From Actinoplanes flavus (GTDB lineage Bacteria; Actinomycetota; Actinomycetes; Mycobacteriales; Micromonosporaceae), in contig NZ_JAGFNS010000021.1 in NCBI RefSeq assembly GCF_017592555.1, forward strand, positions 139,995 through 173,320: DNA of 33,326 nucleotides. The letters run 5' to 3'. Below, one piece after another: positions 17,019 through 24,623 of the stretch (position 1 is its first letter; every line of letters begins with the position of its first letter). A model generated the notes under the pieces. The model saw nothing but the letters and a program-made list of their open reading frames with translations. It searched no databases and was not told where the DNA came from. Both the position numbers and the translations under genes were made by a program.

Positions 17019-17633
17019 TCAGGCAACGTCGTAGATCAGGTGCGTTGCGGTCGATGTCGAGGTCACGCTTCGTTGCACCAGCGCGCGCGGTACTCCGTCG
17101 GTGAACAGTGGCGTACCGGCACCCAGCATCACGGGCGCGAGGTGAAGCGACAGCGTGTCGACCAGTCCGGCATCGAGCGAGGCGCGGATCAACGCACCAC
17201 CGCCCATGAGGACCACGTCGAGACCCTCACCCCGGTCCGACGACGCTGCTTCCGCGCGCTCACGCGCGACAGCCACGGCATCGGGAACGCCGGTAGTGAC
17301 GAACGTCCAGTCGAGGTCGGTGAGTCGAACCGACTCCGGCGGCGAGCTCGTCACGACGACGAAAGCCGGTCTTCCGACCTCGCCGGCGCCGTAGCCGGTC
17401 TCCTCGTTCCAACCCAGCGGGCCGTCGACCACATCGAAGAGCCTGCGACCGAGGACGACGGCGCCCGAGCGGGCGGTCGACTCGCGCAGGATCCGGCGGT
17501 CCTCCGGGTCGGTGGAGAACGCCCAGCTGTGCAGGGCCTCACCACCTGTGCCCAGGCCGTTGGCGGGGCCGGGCTCCGGCCCGGTGACGAAGCCGTCGAG
17601 GGACATCGAGATGTCAGCGATGATGCGCGTCAT
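17019..17633 (-). CDS. Dihydrofolate reductase-like (RibD C-terminal domain) protein
   Basis: The product begins MTRIIADISMSLDGFV, the classical first strand of the RibD C-terminal/DHFR-like reductase family. GAVVLGRRLFDVVDGPLGW follows, and then the NADPH-binding VVLMGGGALIRASLDAGLVD. Length is 204 residues. Such proteins reduce unidentified pterin-like or other substrates in the cytosol. A start at 17666 with a close GAGAAG is possible, but it would add 11 residues before the conserved strand. No operon partner is evident. Confidence 0.85.
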   Translation of the reverse strand: MTRIIADISMSLDGFVTGPEPGPANGLGTGGEALHSWAFSTDPEDRRILRESTARSGAVVLGRRLFDVVDGPLGWNEETGYGAGEVGRPAFVVVTSSPPESVRLTDLDWTFVTTGVPDAVAVARERAEAASSDRGEGLDVVLMGGGALIRASLDAGLVDTLSLHLAPVMLGAGTPLFTDGVPRALVQRSVTSTSTATHLIYDVA

Positions 17634-17823
17634 GCTGGGTAGACCGGATCCACCGCGCTGACTCATCGCTTCTCAGCCAACGGCGTGACGGCATCCGAGG
17701 GCTCCAGCACAGTACCGCCCTACCCCATCAACGAGGACTGCGTCGAGTGCTGGGCTGACACGCCGGCACAGGCGGTCACGGGGCACACGGGCTGCAGCTT
17801 GTGTGCCCCGGGATCATGGGAAG

Positions 17824-18828
17824 GTGAACACTTCTCCAGGCTCGTCCTCCGGTTCTTCGAACCGGGCAACGTCAAGCTCTCTTGATGTGCCGCCGTTGTT
17901 CGCCGCTCTGGACGGCGCTCGCTGCGTGCTGTTGGCCGGTGCCGGAGGAGGGTTCGACGTTTATGCCGCATTGCCGTTGGCCATCGCGCTGTGGAACCGC
18001 GGCGTTGCGGCACATCTGGCGAACCTGTCGTTCACCCCACTGGAGATGCTGGACCTGGATGCTTGGTTGGCGCCAGATGTGGCTCTCGTCGCCCCGACTA
18101 CCAATGGCCCGGAGGACTATTTCCCAGAACGGACCCTTGCCCGCTGGCTGGATGCCCACAATCTCCCTTCGACGGTTTACGCCTTCGCCAAGACCGGCGC
18201 AAAGCCGTTGAGAGCCGCTTACCGGCATCTGGCCGGCCACCTCGGGATTGATGCCGTCGTGCTGGTCGACGGCGGGACCGACATCCTGATGCGTGGTGAT
18301 GAAGCCGGCCTGGGCACGCCCGTAGAAGACATCACCAGCCTGACCGCCGTTGCCGGCCTGGACGTACCGGTGAAACTGGTGAGCTGCCTGGGCTTCGGCA
18401 TCGACGCCTACCACGGGGTTGTCCACAGCCAGGTTCTGGAGAACATCGCCGCCGTGGACCGTGACGGCGGCTATTTGGGCGCGTTGTCCATTCCCGGCGC
18501 CAGCAGAGAGGCGGTGCTGTATCGCGATGCCGTCGCTGACGCTCAACGGGCGACTCCGATGCGGCCCAGCATCGTGCAGGGCCAGATCGCCGCGGCAACC
18601 CGAGGCGCCTTCGGTGACGTCCAATTTACTCGCCGAACCGCTGGCAGCACACTGTTCGTCAACCCGCTGATGGCCACCTACTTCACCGTGGACCTGGTCA
18701 GCCTCGCCAACCGATGCCTCTACCGCGATCGAATCGAACAAACCGTCGACATGCATCAAGTTGCGGCACACATCGACGCCTTCCGCAAGGAGACCGCCAC
18801 TCGCCCAGCTCGTGCGTTCCCGCACTGA
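17824..18828 (+). CDS. DUF1152 domain protein
   Basis: After a Ser-rich N-terminal 30 residues, the protein has LLAGAGGGFDVYAALPLAIAL and then DAVVLVDGGTDILMRGDE. These are the hallmark Gly-rich and Asp-rich motifs of DUF1152. The family is widespread in actinobacteria, archaea and others; its function is unknown, and the Gly-rich loop suggests nucleotide or phosphate binding. The start is uncertain: GTG codons at 17803 and 17824 are both in frame, and GGGAAG directly abuts the second. A GC-rich hairpin follows the stop. Confidence 0.8.
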   Translation: MNTSPGSSSGSSNRATSSSLDVPPLFAALDGARCVLLAGAGGGFDVYAALPLAIALWNRGVAAHLANLSFTPLEMLDLDAWLAPDVALVAPTTNGPEDYFPERTLARWLDAHNLPSTVYAFAKTGAKPLRAAYRHLAGHLGIDAVVLVDGGTDILMRGDEAGLGTPVEDITSLTAVAGLDVPVKLVSCLGFGIDAYHGVVHSQVLENIAAVDRDGGYLGALSIPGASREAVLYRDAVADAQRATPMRPSIVQGQIAAATRGAFGDVQFTRRTAGSTLFVNPLMATYFTVDLVSLANRCLYRDRIEQTVDMHQVAAHIDAFRKETATRPARAFPH

Positions 18829-18869
18829 CCACAGCCTTGCAGGAACAACCAGCGGACGGAGCTCTCGAT

Positions 18870-18886
18870 GGCCGGCTCGCCCGGCC
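18870..18886 (+). terminator. Hairpin after the DUF1152 gene
   Basis: GGCCGG and CCGGCC pair perfectly around the five-base loop CTCGC, 41 bases past the DUF1152 stop codon. It is a short GC-rich stem without a T tract and a plausible intrinsic terminator. Confidence 0.4.
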
Positions 18887-19059
18887 TCTGACACCGGCAG
18901 CCAGCGCGATCGCCGACATGGCCATCACCTTTCCTGTTCACAATTTCGCTGATCGCGGCAGATCAGTGCATCGGCCAGGCGATATCGACCTTAACTGAGC
19001 CATTTTCATCGTGACGGTGCAGGTCACAGGCTGTGCGGGAGGCTGGTGTCGACATAGGA

Positions 19060-19132
19060 CGAGGCTCCCGGTAAGACAGCAGTCGACCAAGATCCGATGC
19101 CCCAACCGGGAGCCTCGCTGTGCTGTCTTACC
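19060..19132 (+). promoter_or_regulatory. Mutually exclusive hairpins over the transposase start
   Basis: Two perfect inverted repeats interlock. The first pairs 19060-19072 with 19105-19117 over 13 bp (core GAGGCTCCCGG). The second pairs 19070-19081 with 19121-19132 over 12 bp (core TAAGACAGCA). The left arms share three bases and the order is A-B-A'-B', so the two stems compete or form a pseudoknot. A' covers the GGGAG ribosome binding site, and B' begins at the second base of the GTG start codon. This looks like RNA control of transposase translation. Confidence 0.5.
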
Positions 19133-19902
19133 CTGCCGCGATTCCGTTGTCCACTCGCAGCCTGAACCACCTCGCCGGCCTCATCCGGGCTCACCGTAAG
19201 CAGCGTAGATCCCGGTGGCGGCGTCTCGACCCCGGCAGGCAAGCCCTGCTCGCCCTTGCTCACCTGCGTAACGGCGACAGCTTGACCCGCCTGGCCTGCG
19301 GTTTCGAGATCGGCGTGACCACCGCGTGGCGTTACGTCCGCGAAGCCATCGACCTGCTCGCCGCTACCGCCGACGACCTCAAAGCAGCGATGAACCGGAT
19401 CCGGGTGCTCGCGTACGTGATCCTCGACGGCACCCTCATCCCGATCGACCGGGTCGCCGACCAGAAGCCCTACTACTCGGGAAAACACCGCCGTCACGGC
19501 GTGAACGTGCAGGTCATAGCCGATCCGGCAGGCCGGCTCATCTGGGCGTCAGCAGCCTTGCCCGGCGCCGTCCACGACCTGACCGCCGCCCGCACCCACA
19601 CCATCATCGAGGCCTTGACCAGCGCGAACGTGATGACGTTCGCCGACAAGGCCTACCAAGGCGCCCGCGGCACCATCCGCACCCCGTTCAAACGGCACCG
19701 TTACCGACCGAAACTCTCCGCCTGGCAGAAGAAGGTCAACCGGGCCCATGCTCGGATCCGCGCCATCGGCGAGCGCGCCAACGCTGGCCTCAAGACCTGG
19801 AAAGTCCTGGCGAAACTCCGCTGCAGCCCGCACCGAGCGACCCCGATCGTGCAGGCACTCCTCGTCCTGCACCACGTCGAGAACCCGGCCTACTCAGGAT
19901 GA
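19120..19902 (+). CDS. IS5-type DDE transposase
   Basis: The 260-residue protein has an N-terminal helix-turn-helix region (LTRLACGFEIGVTTAWRYVREA, about residues 49-70). It then has the DDE catalytic segments: LDGTLIPIDR (first Asp), PGAVHDLTAAR (second Asp) and IRAIGERANAGLKTWK (Glu). This is the DDE_Tnp_4-like organisation of IS5 elements common in actinobacteria. The frame is intact, so the element may be active. The GTG start lies inside the interlocking hairpins. Its last 13 bases overlap the end of the convergent gene. Confidence 0.85.
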   Translation: MLSYPAAIPLSTRSLNHLAGLIRAHRKQRRSRWRRLDPGRQALLALAHLRNGDSLTRLACGFEIGVTTAWRYVREAIDLLAATADDLKAAMNRIRVLAYVILDGTLIPIDRVADQKPYYSGKHRRHGVNVQVIADPAGRLIWASAALPGAVHDLTAARTHTIIEALTSANVMTFADKAYQGARGTIRTPFKRHRYRPKLSAWQKKVNRAHARIRAIGERANAGLKTWKVLAKLRCSPHRATPIVQALLVLHHVENPAYSG

Positions 19903-20498
19903 AAAAGGTCACTGTAGGCGATTCCAGCGCGGTCGAGTAGACGGCACATGTCGTGAAAGCCCTCTACGCATGCATCGACAACGGCACCATAGTGGCCGGC
20001 GGACTTTGCGTACTCCAATAGGAAGTACGGGTCGAGGGTTTCGGGAGCATAGATGTTGGCCTCGACAAGCTCGCCGCTCACTACATTTTCGAACCGGCAG
20101 TGCTCGCCGTGCGGGTGCAGATACCAGGTCGCGTCACCATATTGCACGGACTCCGGATACTCCTCTGGCGACGTGCCAGCCCTCATCTGCTCGACGAGTG
20201 CTTCCGCTGTGCGACGGAATCCAGCGACGAGGTTTTCCAAGATCGGGCGCACGCTCGCGGCTTCGTCGTTGCTGACGAGTCGCAGCACGGTCAGAACCGG
20301 CCCTCGGCCTCTCGGCGTGGCGAAGACAACCACATCAGGCCCGGGTGCGGACTGCAAGTCGCGCGCAGCGGCTGCCGCGATCGGCATCGTCATGGCGTCA
20401 TCAAGAGAGATGAAAAGGCCGTGACCACGAGCGACCCGCTCATGGATGTCCTCGGGATCCGGGACGCCCGCGGCAGTCGAGGTATTCCCGCTTCTCAT
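19890..20498 (-). CDS. Hypothetical protein with IS-modified C-terminus
   Basis: The 202-residue protein is not recognised with certainty. It is soluble, with a Gly/Pro segment GPDVVVFATPRGRGPVL, an aromatic WYLHPHGEHCRFENV segment and a helical end (EGFHDMCRLLDRAGIAYS). The last residues, after AYS, are encoded by the IS5-type element's right end. With the element removed, the codon after AYS is TAA, so the native protein probably ended there and the insertion replaced the stop. The ATG at 20498 has no clear ribosome binding site, and a start further in is possible. Confidence 0.6.
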   Translation of the reverse strand: MRSGNTSTAAGVPDPEDIHERVARGHGLFISLDDAMTMPIAAAAARDLQSAPGPDVVVFATPRGRGPVLTVLRLVSNDEAASVRPILENLVAGFRRTAEALVEQMRAGTSPEEYPESVQYGDATWYLHPHGEHCRFENVVSGELVEANIYAPETLDPYFLLEYAKSAGHYGAVVDACVEGFHDMCRLLDRAGIAYSDLFHPE

Positions 20499-20811
20499 AT
20501 AGCAAATGCTAACTCGAACGCACTCAGCTCGGCAGATCCGCCTACTTGGCGTGCAACAAATCCGTCACCCTCAGTAGTGTGCGACTCTCGGCTACTTATC
20601 TGCTGGTGGCACGACCGCTGCCCGGCCAGGCATGGTCGAGGTGACCGGCGGAGACGCTCTCATCGACTGTCCACCTGCATCTTGGGTGTGGCTCAGATTT
20701 GGCATGCGCCCTGCCGGTCACCGCGGCGCGGAGTGGCTCCAGAGGGTATACCCAGCTCAAAGTAGCGCTGCCCTCCCGCCGACATCAGGTCGAAACAGGC
20801 GGACGAGGCAG
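20499..20811. other. Non-coding spacer beside transposase remnants
   Basis: No gene is supported here. Codon-position bias is weak in every frame. It precedes an IS110-type N-terminal fragment and may contain the old left end of that element. Confidence 0.4.
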
Positions 20812-20952
20812 ATGCCCAATGTCGTCATCGGAGTGGACCCGCACAAACGATCGGCCACCATCGAGGTCATCGACCAGCGCGAGCGTGTCCTCGCGGGCGG
20901 CCGGTTCGGAACTGATCACGACGGCTACCAGGCGATGCTCGCCGCGAGTTGA
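20812..20952 (+). pseudogene. IS110-family transposase fragment, N-terminus
   Basis: The first 46 residues match the start of IS110 DEDD transposases: VVIGVDPHKRSATIEVID, the RuvC-like first strand with its catalytic Asp, then GGRFGTDHDGYQAML. A stop comes immediately after, and the remaining 350 or so residues are absent. It is a truncated remnant. Confidence 0.75.
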
Positions 20953-21100
20953 CCGAGCTGCCACTGCCAAGGGCCGCGGACGGGCGGCTGCTTCTGGCGG
21001 TGGACGTCGCCGTGGCTGCGTCCGGATGGTGCCTGCAGTCCGCAGCGTTCGTGCTGCCACGCCTCTGGGCGCGTCAAGGACGAACACCGAATCGAAGCGG
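20949..21100 (+). pseudogene. Second transposase remnant, frameshifted
   Basis: LTELPLPRAADGRLLLAVDV is followed, after a change of frame, by SPWLRPDGACSPQRSC and GRVKDEHRIEAV. Joined, these read like the LAVDVSPWLRPD catalytic region of an actinobacterial transposase family (NF041680-type, from memory). A loss of about two bases near 21008 would explain the shift. Its head and tail are missing, and it is fused directly onto the IS110 fragment. Confidence 0.5.
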
Positions 21101-21288
21101 TGCGGACGGAACGTCCGGCCGGTTGAAGGTGACCAGGCTGACGGTCGAGGGCTACCTGGTCCCGGTCAGCTACGCCGCCGGTGCCGCCGGCCGAGTGGAG
21201 GTCATCACGGATTCGCGGCAGGACGAATTCGGTACGTAGGTGGTCACCCGCCATCCCTGTACCGATCCGATCGCCGCGCCCGAACTGC

Positions 21289-21396
21289 AGTTCGCTCAAT
21301 GCTCTGGTCATGAACACCGGCCGACTCGCCCACCGGACCGTCTACCGATGTGACCGGCTCGGCGGGCTCCTCCACGAATACGATCATGTTGCTTGA
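21289..21396 (+). pseudogene. Possible transposase C-terminal remnant
   Basis: A short frame ends RLGGLLHEYDHVA, which resembles the C-terminal tail of integrase-type transposases in actinobacteria. It has no plausible start and sits among other fragments. The 50-codon minus-strand open stretch at about 21395-21541 may be another remnant. Confidence 0.3.
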
Positions 21397-21552
21397 CCGG
21401 CACGGACCGGTTTCCCGGCACCCGCGGGGTGCAGGCGTCGCGCCGTAGGCAGCTCGGCCAGGGCCAGTAGTGCTCTGGTGGCCCTGGCCCAGCCGGCACT
21501 GTCGGGCGGGCGGTGACCGCGGATGCGGTTGGCGAGATGGTTCGGGGACTAC

Positions 21553-22062
21553 TTATCGCGCCGGGCCGGTGGTGGCACGCCGACGCGTGACGGCGGCCAG
21601 CGCCAGCTCGTAGAGCTCCGGCAGATCGGCGGGAGACAGTGATCGCTCCTTCTGGAGATCGGTAAGCTGCTGGGCCGATCGCCAAGAATATGAGTGGAAG
21701 CTGCGTTGCTCATCCAGCTCCAGCTTGGCCGCCGCGGGCTGCCATTCCTCCACGCCGAAAGCGAAGAAGCTTTGCGTCTGGCGATAGCGGACGCGATCGA
21801 ACGAGAATTCCATGGTCTTGTTGGCGGCTACTTCTGAGAGCTCGCTCGCGTCGACCAGTAGCCCGGTTTCCTCGTACAGTTCCCGGACCGCGCCTTGACG
21901 CATGTCCTCGCCGTCGGCGAGGCCGCCGCCCGGGGTGAACCAGTAATGATTGTCCGGTTCGGCCGGATCGAATCCACGAATGAGTAGGAGCCGATCATAT
22001 TTGTCGATGACGAGGACGCGTGCCGCGAGGCGGGGCACCGCATTCGAGTTGTTGATGTTCAC
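21553..22062 (-). CDS. Nudix hydrolase
   Basis: The 169-residue protein has a canonical Nudix box: GGGLADGEDMRQGAVREL followed by YEETGL. It is preceded by HYWFTPGGG, as in many MutT/ADP-ribose-type enzymes, and by ARVLVIDKYDRLLLIRG. It hydrolyses some nucleoside-diphosphate derivative; the substrate is unknown. The start is taken at the GTG at 22062, just before the conserved strand. GAGGA abuts that codon directly, which is closer than usual, so the start is uncertain. It is transcribed away from the aminotransferase operon; about 500 bases separate the two. Confidence 0.8.
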   Translation of the reverse strand: MNINNSNAVPRLAARVLVIDKYDRLLLIRGFDPAEPDNHYWFTPGGGLADGEDMRQGAVRELYEETGLLVDASELSEVAANKTMEFSFDRVRYRQTQSFFAFGVEEWQPAAAKLELDEQRSFHSYSWRSAQQLTDLQKERSLSPADLPELYELALAAVTRRRATTGPAR

Positions 22063-22452
22063 TCCTCGGAGGACAGCGAGCGGACGACGACCGCCACGGC
22101 GGGGACAACGATTCCTCCGACATTCGGTGACGGCCTCCGTCAATCGCCGTTCCGGCAATGATTTTCGCTGGCCCCGACCTGCCCGCAGCTACTCCCGCTA
22201 GGCCCGCACAAACGGCCGAGTGTCCACGAAACCGACATAAGCATGCGGGGCGGGCATTTTGCTTCTGGATATGCCGATTGGGCCGCAAGGCGCCGCAAGT
22301 CACTAAATCCAACTGGATCGGCTGTAATCGAGTCGATCCCGCGATGGCATGCGCATGTCCATAAAGGATGGTGGCGTGCAAGAAATACCGCGGGCGACCT
22401 GGGCCATTCCCAATGATGACCATGATGGAAAGACATTACTGCGGGTAACCGG

Positions 22453-22481
22453 TTGACAGCACGGCGGAGCGATTCGAGAAT
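22453..22481 (+). promoter_or_regulatory. Candidate promoter of the aminotransferase operon
   Basis: TTGACA at 22453-22458 is followed, after 17 bases, by GAGAAT at 22476-22481, a good sigma-70-type pair. It lies 85 bases before the first aminotransferase ATG, which has GGGGAG seven bases upstream. The whole gap 22063-22566 is less GC-rich than its surroundings; apart from a doubtful 26-codon frame at 22368-22448 I see no gene in it. Confidence 0.5.
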
Positions 22482-22566
22482 GGTCGATGGATCCTAGATC
22501 TTGAGATATCCCAGGATGTTTAGCCGGCGCAGTCGTCGACTCGCATGATCTCCGGGGAGTTCCGTC

Positions 22567-24090
22567 ATGCCCTCAGCCGGGGAACGGCCAACGTTCCACC
22601 TGTCGAATCTGTCAGCGCTTCAACCCTTGACGGAGGCTTTCGCCGATTCTTGCCTGGACCCGTCATTCGCGATCTCCGGCCAGTCGCCGGCCGCACAAAT
22701 CGAGAGCAATCCCGCAACTTTCACCACGGGCGGATCCTGGCCACGGGATGTGTGGGCGGCGTCCGGGCTGGGGGCTACCCTCGACGCTTCCGTGGTGGAA
22801 ACGGGCTCTCCGCTGGAGCTGGTGGATCTATGCACGATCCTCTGTGTCCTCGGGATCAACGACCCCTGGGTGAAGTTGAAGCAACTGATGTATTTGCTCT
22901 CGCCGAGCCCGCACCACGTAACCATACGGCTCGGCTGCGACCTGTATTACCGCGTCGCCCGTCGCCTGCTGCGCTGCTTCGACGACTTCGGTGAGGCCGG
23001 CGACTTCGTCGTCAACCTGCGGCAGTGCAACGGTTCCGACGCCGTCGAATTGGGTCTGCACGCGGCATGGACGGCCGCGGCGGGGTCACCGGCGCGGCGG
23101 AGGCTGGCGACCTTCCGCGGTTCTTACCACGGGGAGAACCTGACCGCGAGCCTGATCAGTGACCATCAGCCGCAGCATGGATCGGGCCGGTTGCTGGTCG
23201 AGCGGGCCGAGGACGTCGTCTTCTTCCCATCCCCCCGGTGCGGCGACGGCGGCTATCTGACCGCCGAGGCCTTGGCGACGCTGGCCAGCATCGAGCGCGA
23301 CGCCGACAAGTACTTCGCCGTCGTCATCGAGCCCATCCAGTGGCGCGAATCGGTACACACCGTCCCGCTGGAGTTCCTCCGCCGGCTTCGCGAGATCTGC
23401 ACGCAGAACTCGATCTGCCTCATCTTCGACGAGATCCACAACGGCTTCGGCTACACCGGGACGATCAGCTTCGCCGGGAACTGCGGCATCGTTCCCGACA
23501 TTTCCGCGATGAGCAAGGGCCTGACGGCGGGCCACGGTTCGCTCGCGATCATGGTCGCGAAGAAGCAGTTCAAAGCGATCTCGGGACCGTTCGCGGGCAA
23601 GTCCAACGCCTCCGACATGCTGTCGTTGGTGGCCATCGACGCCGTGCTCGACCGCCTTCTCGGCATGGCGCCGGAGGAGGCGGCCGCCCTCCCGGAGTGG
23701 CTACCTCCAAGCTTGGCCGAGGAATTGCGTACCGGCTTGCTGACCACCGCCTATCCGCGCACCGTCGCGATGATCAATGCGCTGTTCGACGAGTTACGGC
23801 GCCGGTTCCCGTCCTTGGTGGGCCGGTCGACCGGCATGGGGCTGGTTCGTGGGCTCGTGATCAACGGTCCGGACGGCCGGCCGTCGGAGGAGGCGGCCGC
23901 GGAGGTCGCGAAGCGGTGCCTGGTGCACGGGGTGTACGTGCGCCAAGCCGGCACGGCCATCTTCGTCAAACCCTCGCTGACACTGCGGCAGAGCGAAGCG
24001 GACGCCGCCAGCGCCGGATTGTCCCGGACGTTCGCGCACATGCTGCGTGCTCGCGGCCATGTGCCGGCGGAGGCGGTGACGGCGCAATGA
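22567..24090 (+). CDS. Class III aminotransferase, paralog 1
   Basis: The 507-residue protein is a PLP-dependent fold type I aminotransferase of class III. In order it has RQCNGSDAVELGLHAAW (phosphate-binding region), RGSYHGENL (ring-stacking Tyr), LIFDEIHNGFGYTG (the Asp pairing with the PLP nitrogen) and AMSKGLTAGHG with the Schiff-base Lys at residue 317. The family's DEVQxGFGRTG motif has Tyr for Arg here. Compared with its three paralogs, it lacks two residues within LCTILCVLG (residues 89-97), where the others read LCSMTxNTxLG. It moves amino groups between an amino donor and a carbonyl substrate in the cytosol; the substrate is unknown. Its stop overlaps the next start (ATGA). Confidence 0.88.
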   Translation: MPSAGERPTFHLSNLSALQPLTEAFADSCLDPSFAISGQSPAAQIESNPATFTTGGSWPRDVWAASGLGATLDASVVETGSPLELVDLCTILCVLGINDPWVKLKQLMYLLSPSPHHVTIRLGCDLYYRVARRLLRCFDDFGEAGDFVVNLRQCNGSDAVELGLHAAWTAAAGSPARRRLATFRGSYHGENLTASLISDHQPQHGSGRLLVERAEDVVFFPSPRCGDGGYLTAEALATLASIERDADKYFAVVIEPIQWRESVHTVPLEFLRRLREICTQNSICLIFDEIHNGFGYTGTISFAGNCGIVPDISAMSKGLTAGHGSLAIMVAKKQFKAISGPFAGKSNASDMLSLVAIDAVLDRLLGMAPEEAAALPEWLPPSLAEELRTGLLTTAYPRTVAMINALFDELRRRFPSLVGRSTGMGLVRGLVINGPDGRPSEEAAAEVAKRCLVHGVYVRQAGTAIFVKPSLTLRQSEADAASAGLSRTFAHMLRARGHVPAEAVTAQ

Positions 24091-24623
24091 TCAATGTGGC
24101 GGTCGGTGGACCGCAGGGCGTAGGCAAGTCCTCCGCCCTGCGACAGCTCGCCCTACTGCGTCCCGAGTTCAGGGTGATGTTCTTCGGCGATCAGCTCCCC
24201 GACGACTTCCGATCCCGGTCCCCTCAGGACAAAGCCGCTCTGCGGGCTCAAGTGACCGAGCGGTTCCTGGCCCGGATGGCGAGCGGCGGACCGGCGACCG
24301 TCGTCGATCTGCACTACGTCGATCCGCGGGAAGCCGATCCGAAGATCCAGCGGATGGAGTTTCTGTCGCACTTCGATCTGCTGGTGTTTCTCACCGTCCC
24401 GCTCGAAGTGCTCCGGGAGCGCCGAGCGGCCGACCGGAGCCGGACGGACCGGTCGCTGGTCGCCGCCGAGTTGGGCCAGGACGTCCGCGCGCATCTCGAC
24501 TACTTCGGCGAACTCGTGGCTGCAGGATTCCGGGCGGTCCTCGTCGACTGTCAGGAGCCGCCCACCGAAATCGCACGAAAGCTGCTCGACCGGATCGACA
24601 CCATACGTGGGCGGGACATGTGA
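24087..24623 (+). CDS. P-loop kinase-like ATP-binding protein
   Basis: The 178-residue protein begins with a Walker A motif, GGPQGVGKSS (Lys14). It later has a Walker B-like VVDLHYVD and an Arg-rich lid-like RERRAADRSRTDRS, the layout of small nucleotide, gluconate or shikimate-type kinases (AAA_17-like). The substrate is not evident. Its ATG overlaps the stop of aminotransferase 1 by four bases, and its TGA overlaps the GTG of aminotransferase 2 by four bases. It is therefore translationally coupled to both, and a phosphorylation step in the same pathway is the simplest inference. Confidence 0.75.
   Translation: MINVAVGGPQGVGKSSALRQLALLRPEFRVMFFGDQLPDDFRSRSPQDKAALRAQVTERFLARMASGGPATVVDLHYVDPREADPKIQRMEFLSHFDLLVFLTVPLEVLRERRAADRSRTDRSLVAAELGQDVRAHLDYFGELVAAGFRAVLVDCQEPPTEIARKLLDRIDTIRGRDM

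Larger units (their letters stand above)
18998..19910 (+). mobile_element. IS5-family-like insertion sequence, 913 bp
   Basis: The element carries one complete transposase. Imperfect terminal inverted repeats, AGCCATTTTCATCG at 18998-19011 and the complement GACCTTTTTCATCC at 19897-19910, match at 10 of 14 positions. ACTG flanks it directly on both sides (18994-18997 and 19911-19914) and fits a 4-bp target duplication. The size is normal for the short IS5-type elements. Removing the element and one ACTG restores a stop codon for the neighbouring minus-strand gene, which independently supports these borders. Confidence 0.65.

Noticed and set aside
19021..19912. 7-base direct repeat AGGTCAC near both IS ends as target duplication
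   Set aside because: It lies inside the left end and does not give matching inverted repeats; the ACTG duplication with paired terminal repeats also restores a stop codon in the neighbouring gene.
22140..22436. 98-codon minus-strand frame in the gap before the operon
   Set aside because: No ribosome binding site, weak codon bias and no recognisable motif; the region is better explained as promoter sequence.
23238..24086. 5' extension of the kinase gene frame inside aminotransferase 1
   Set aside because: The extension is Arg-rich shadow sequence; the Walker A motif begins right after the ATG at 24087 that overlaps the upstream stop.
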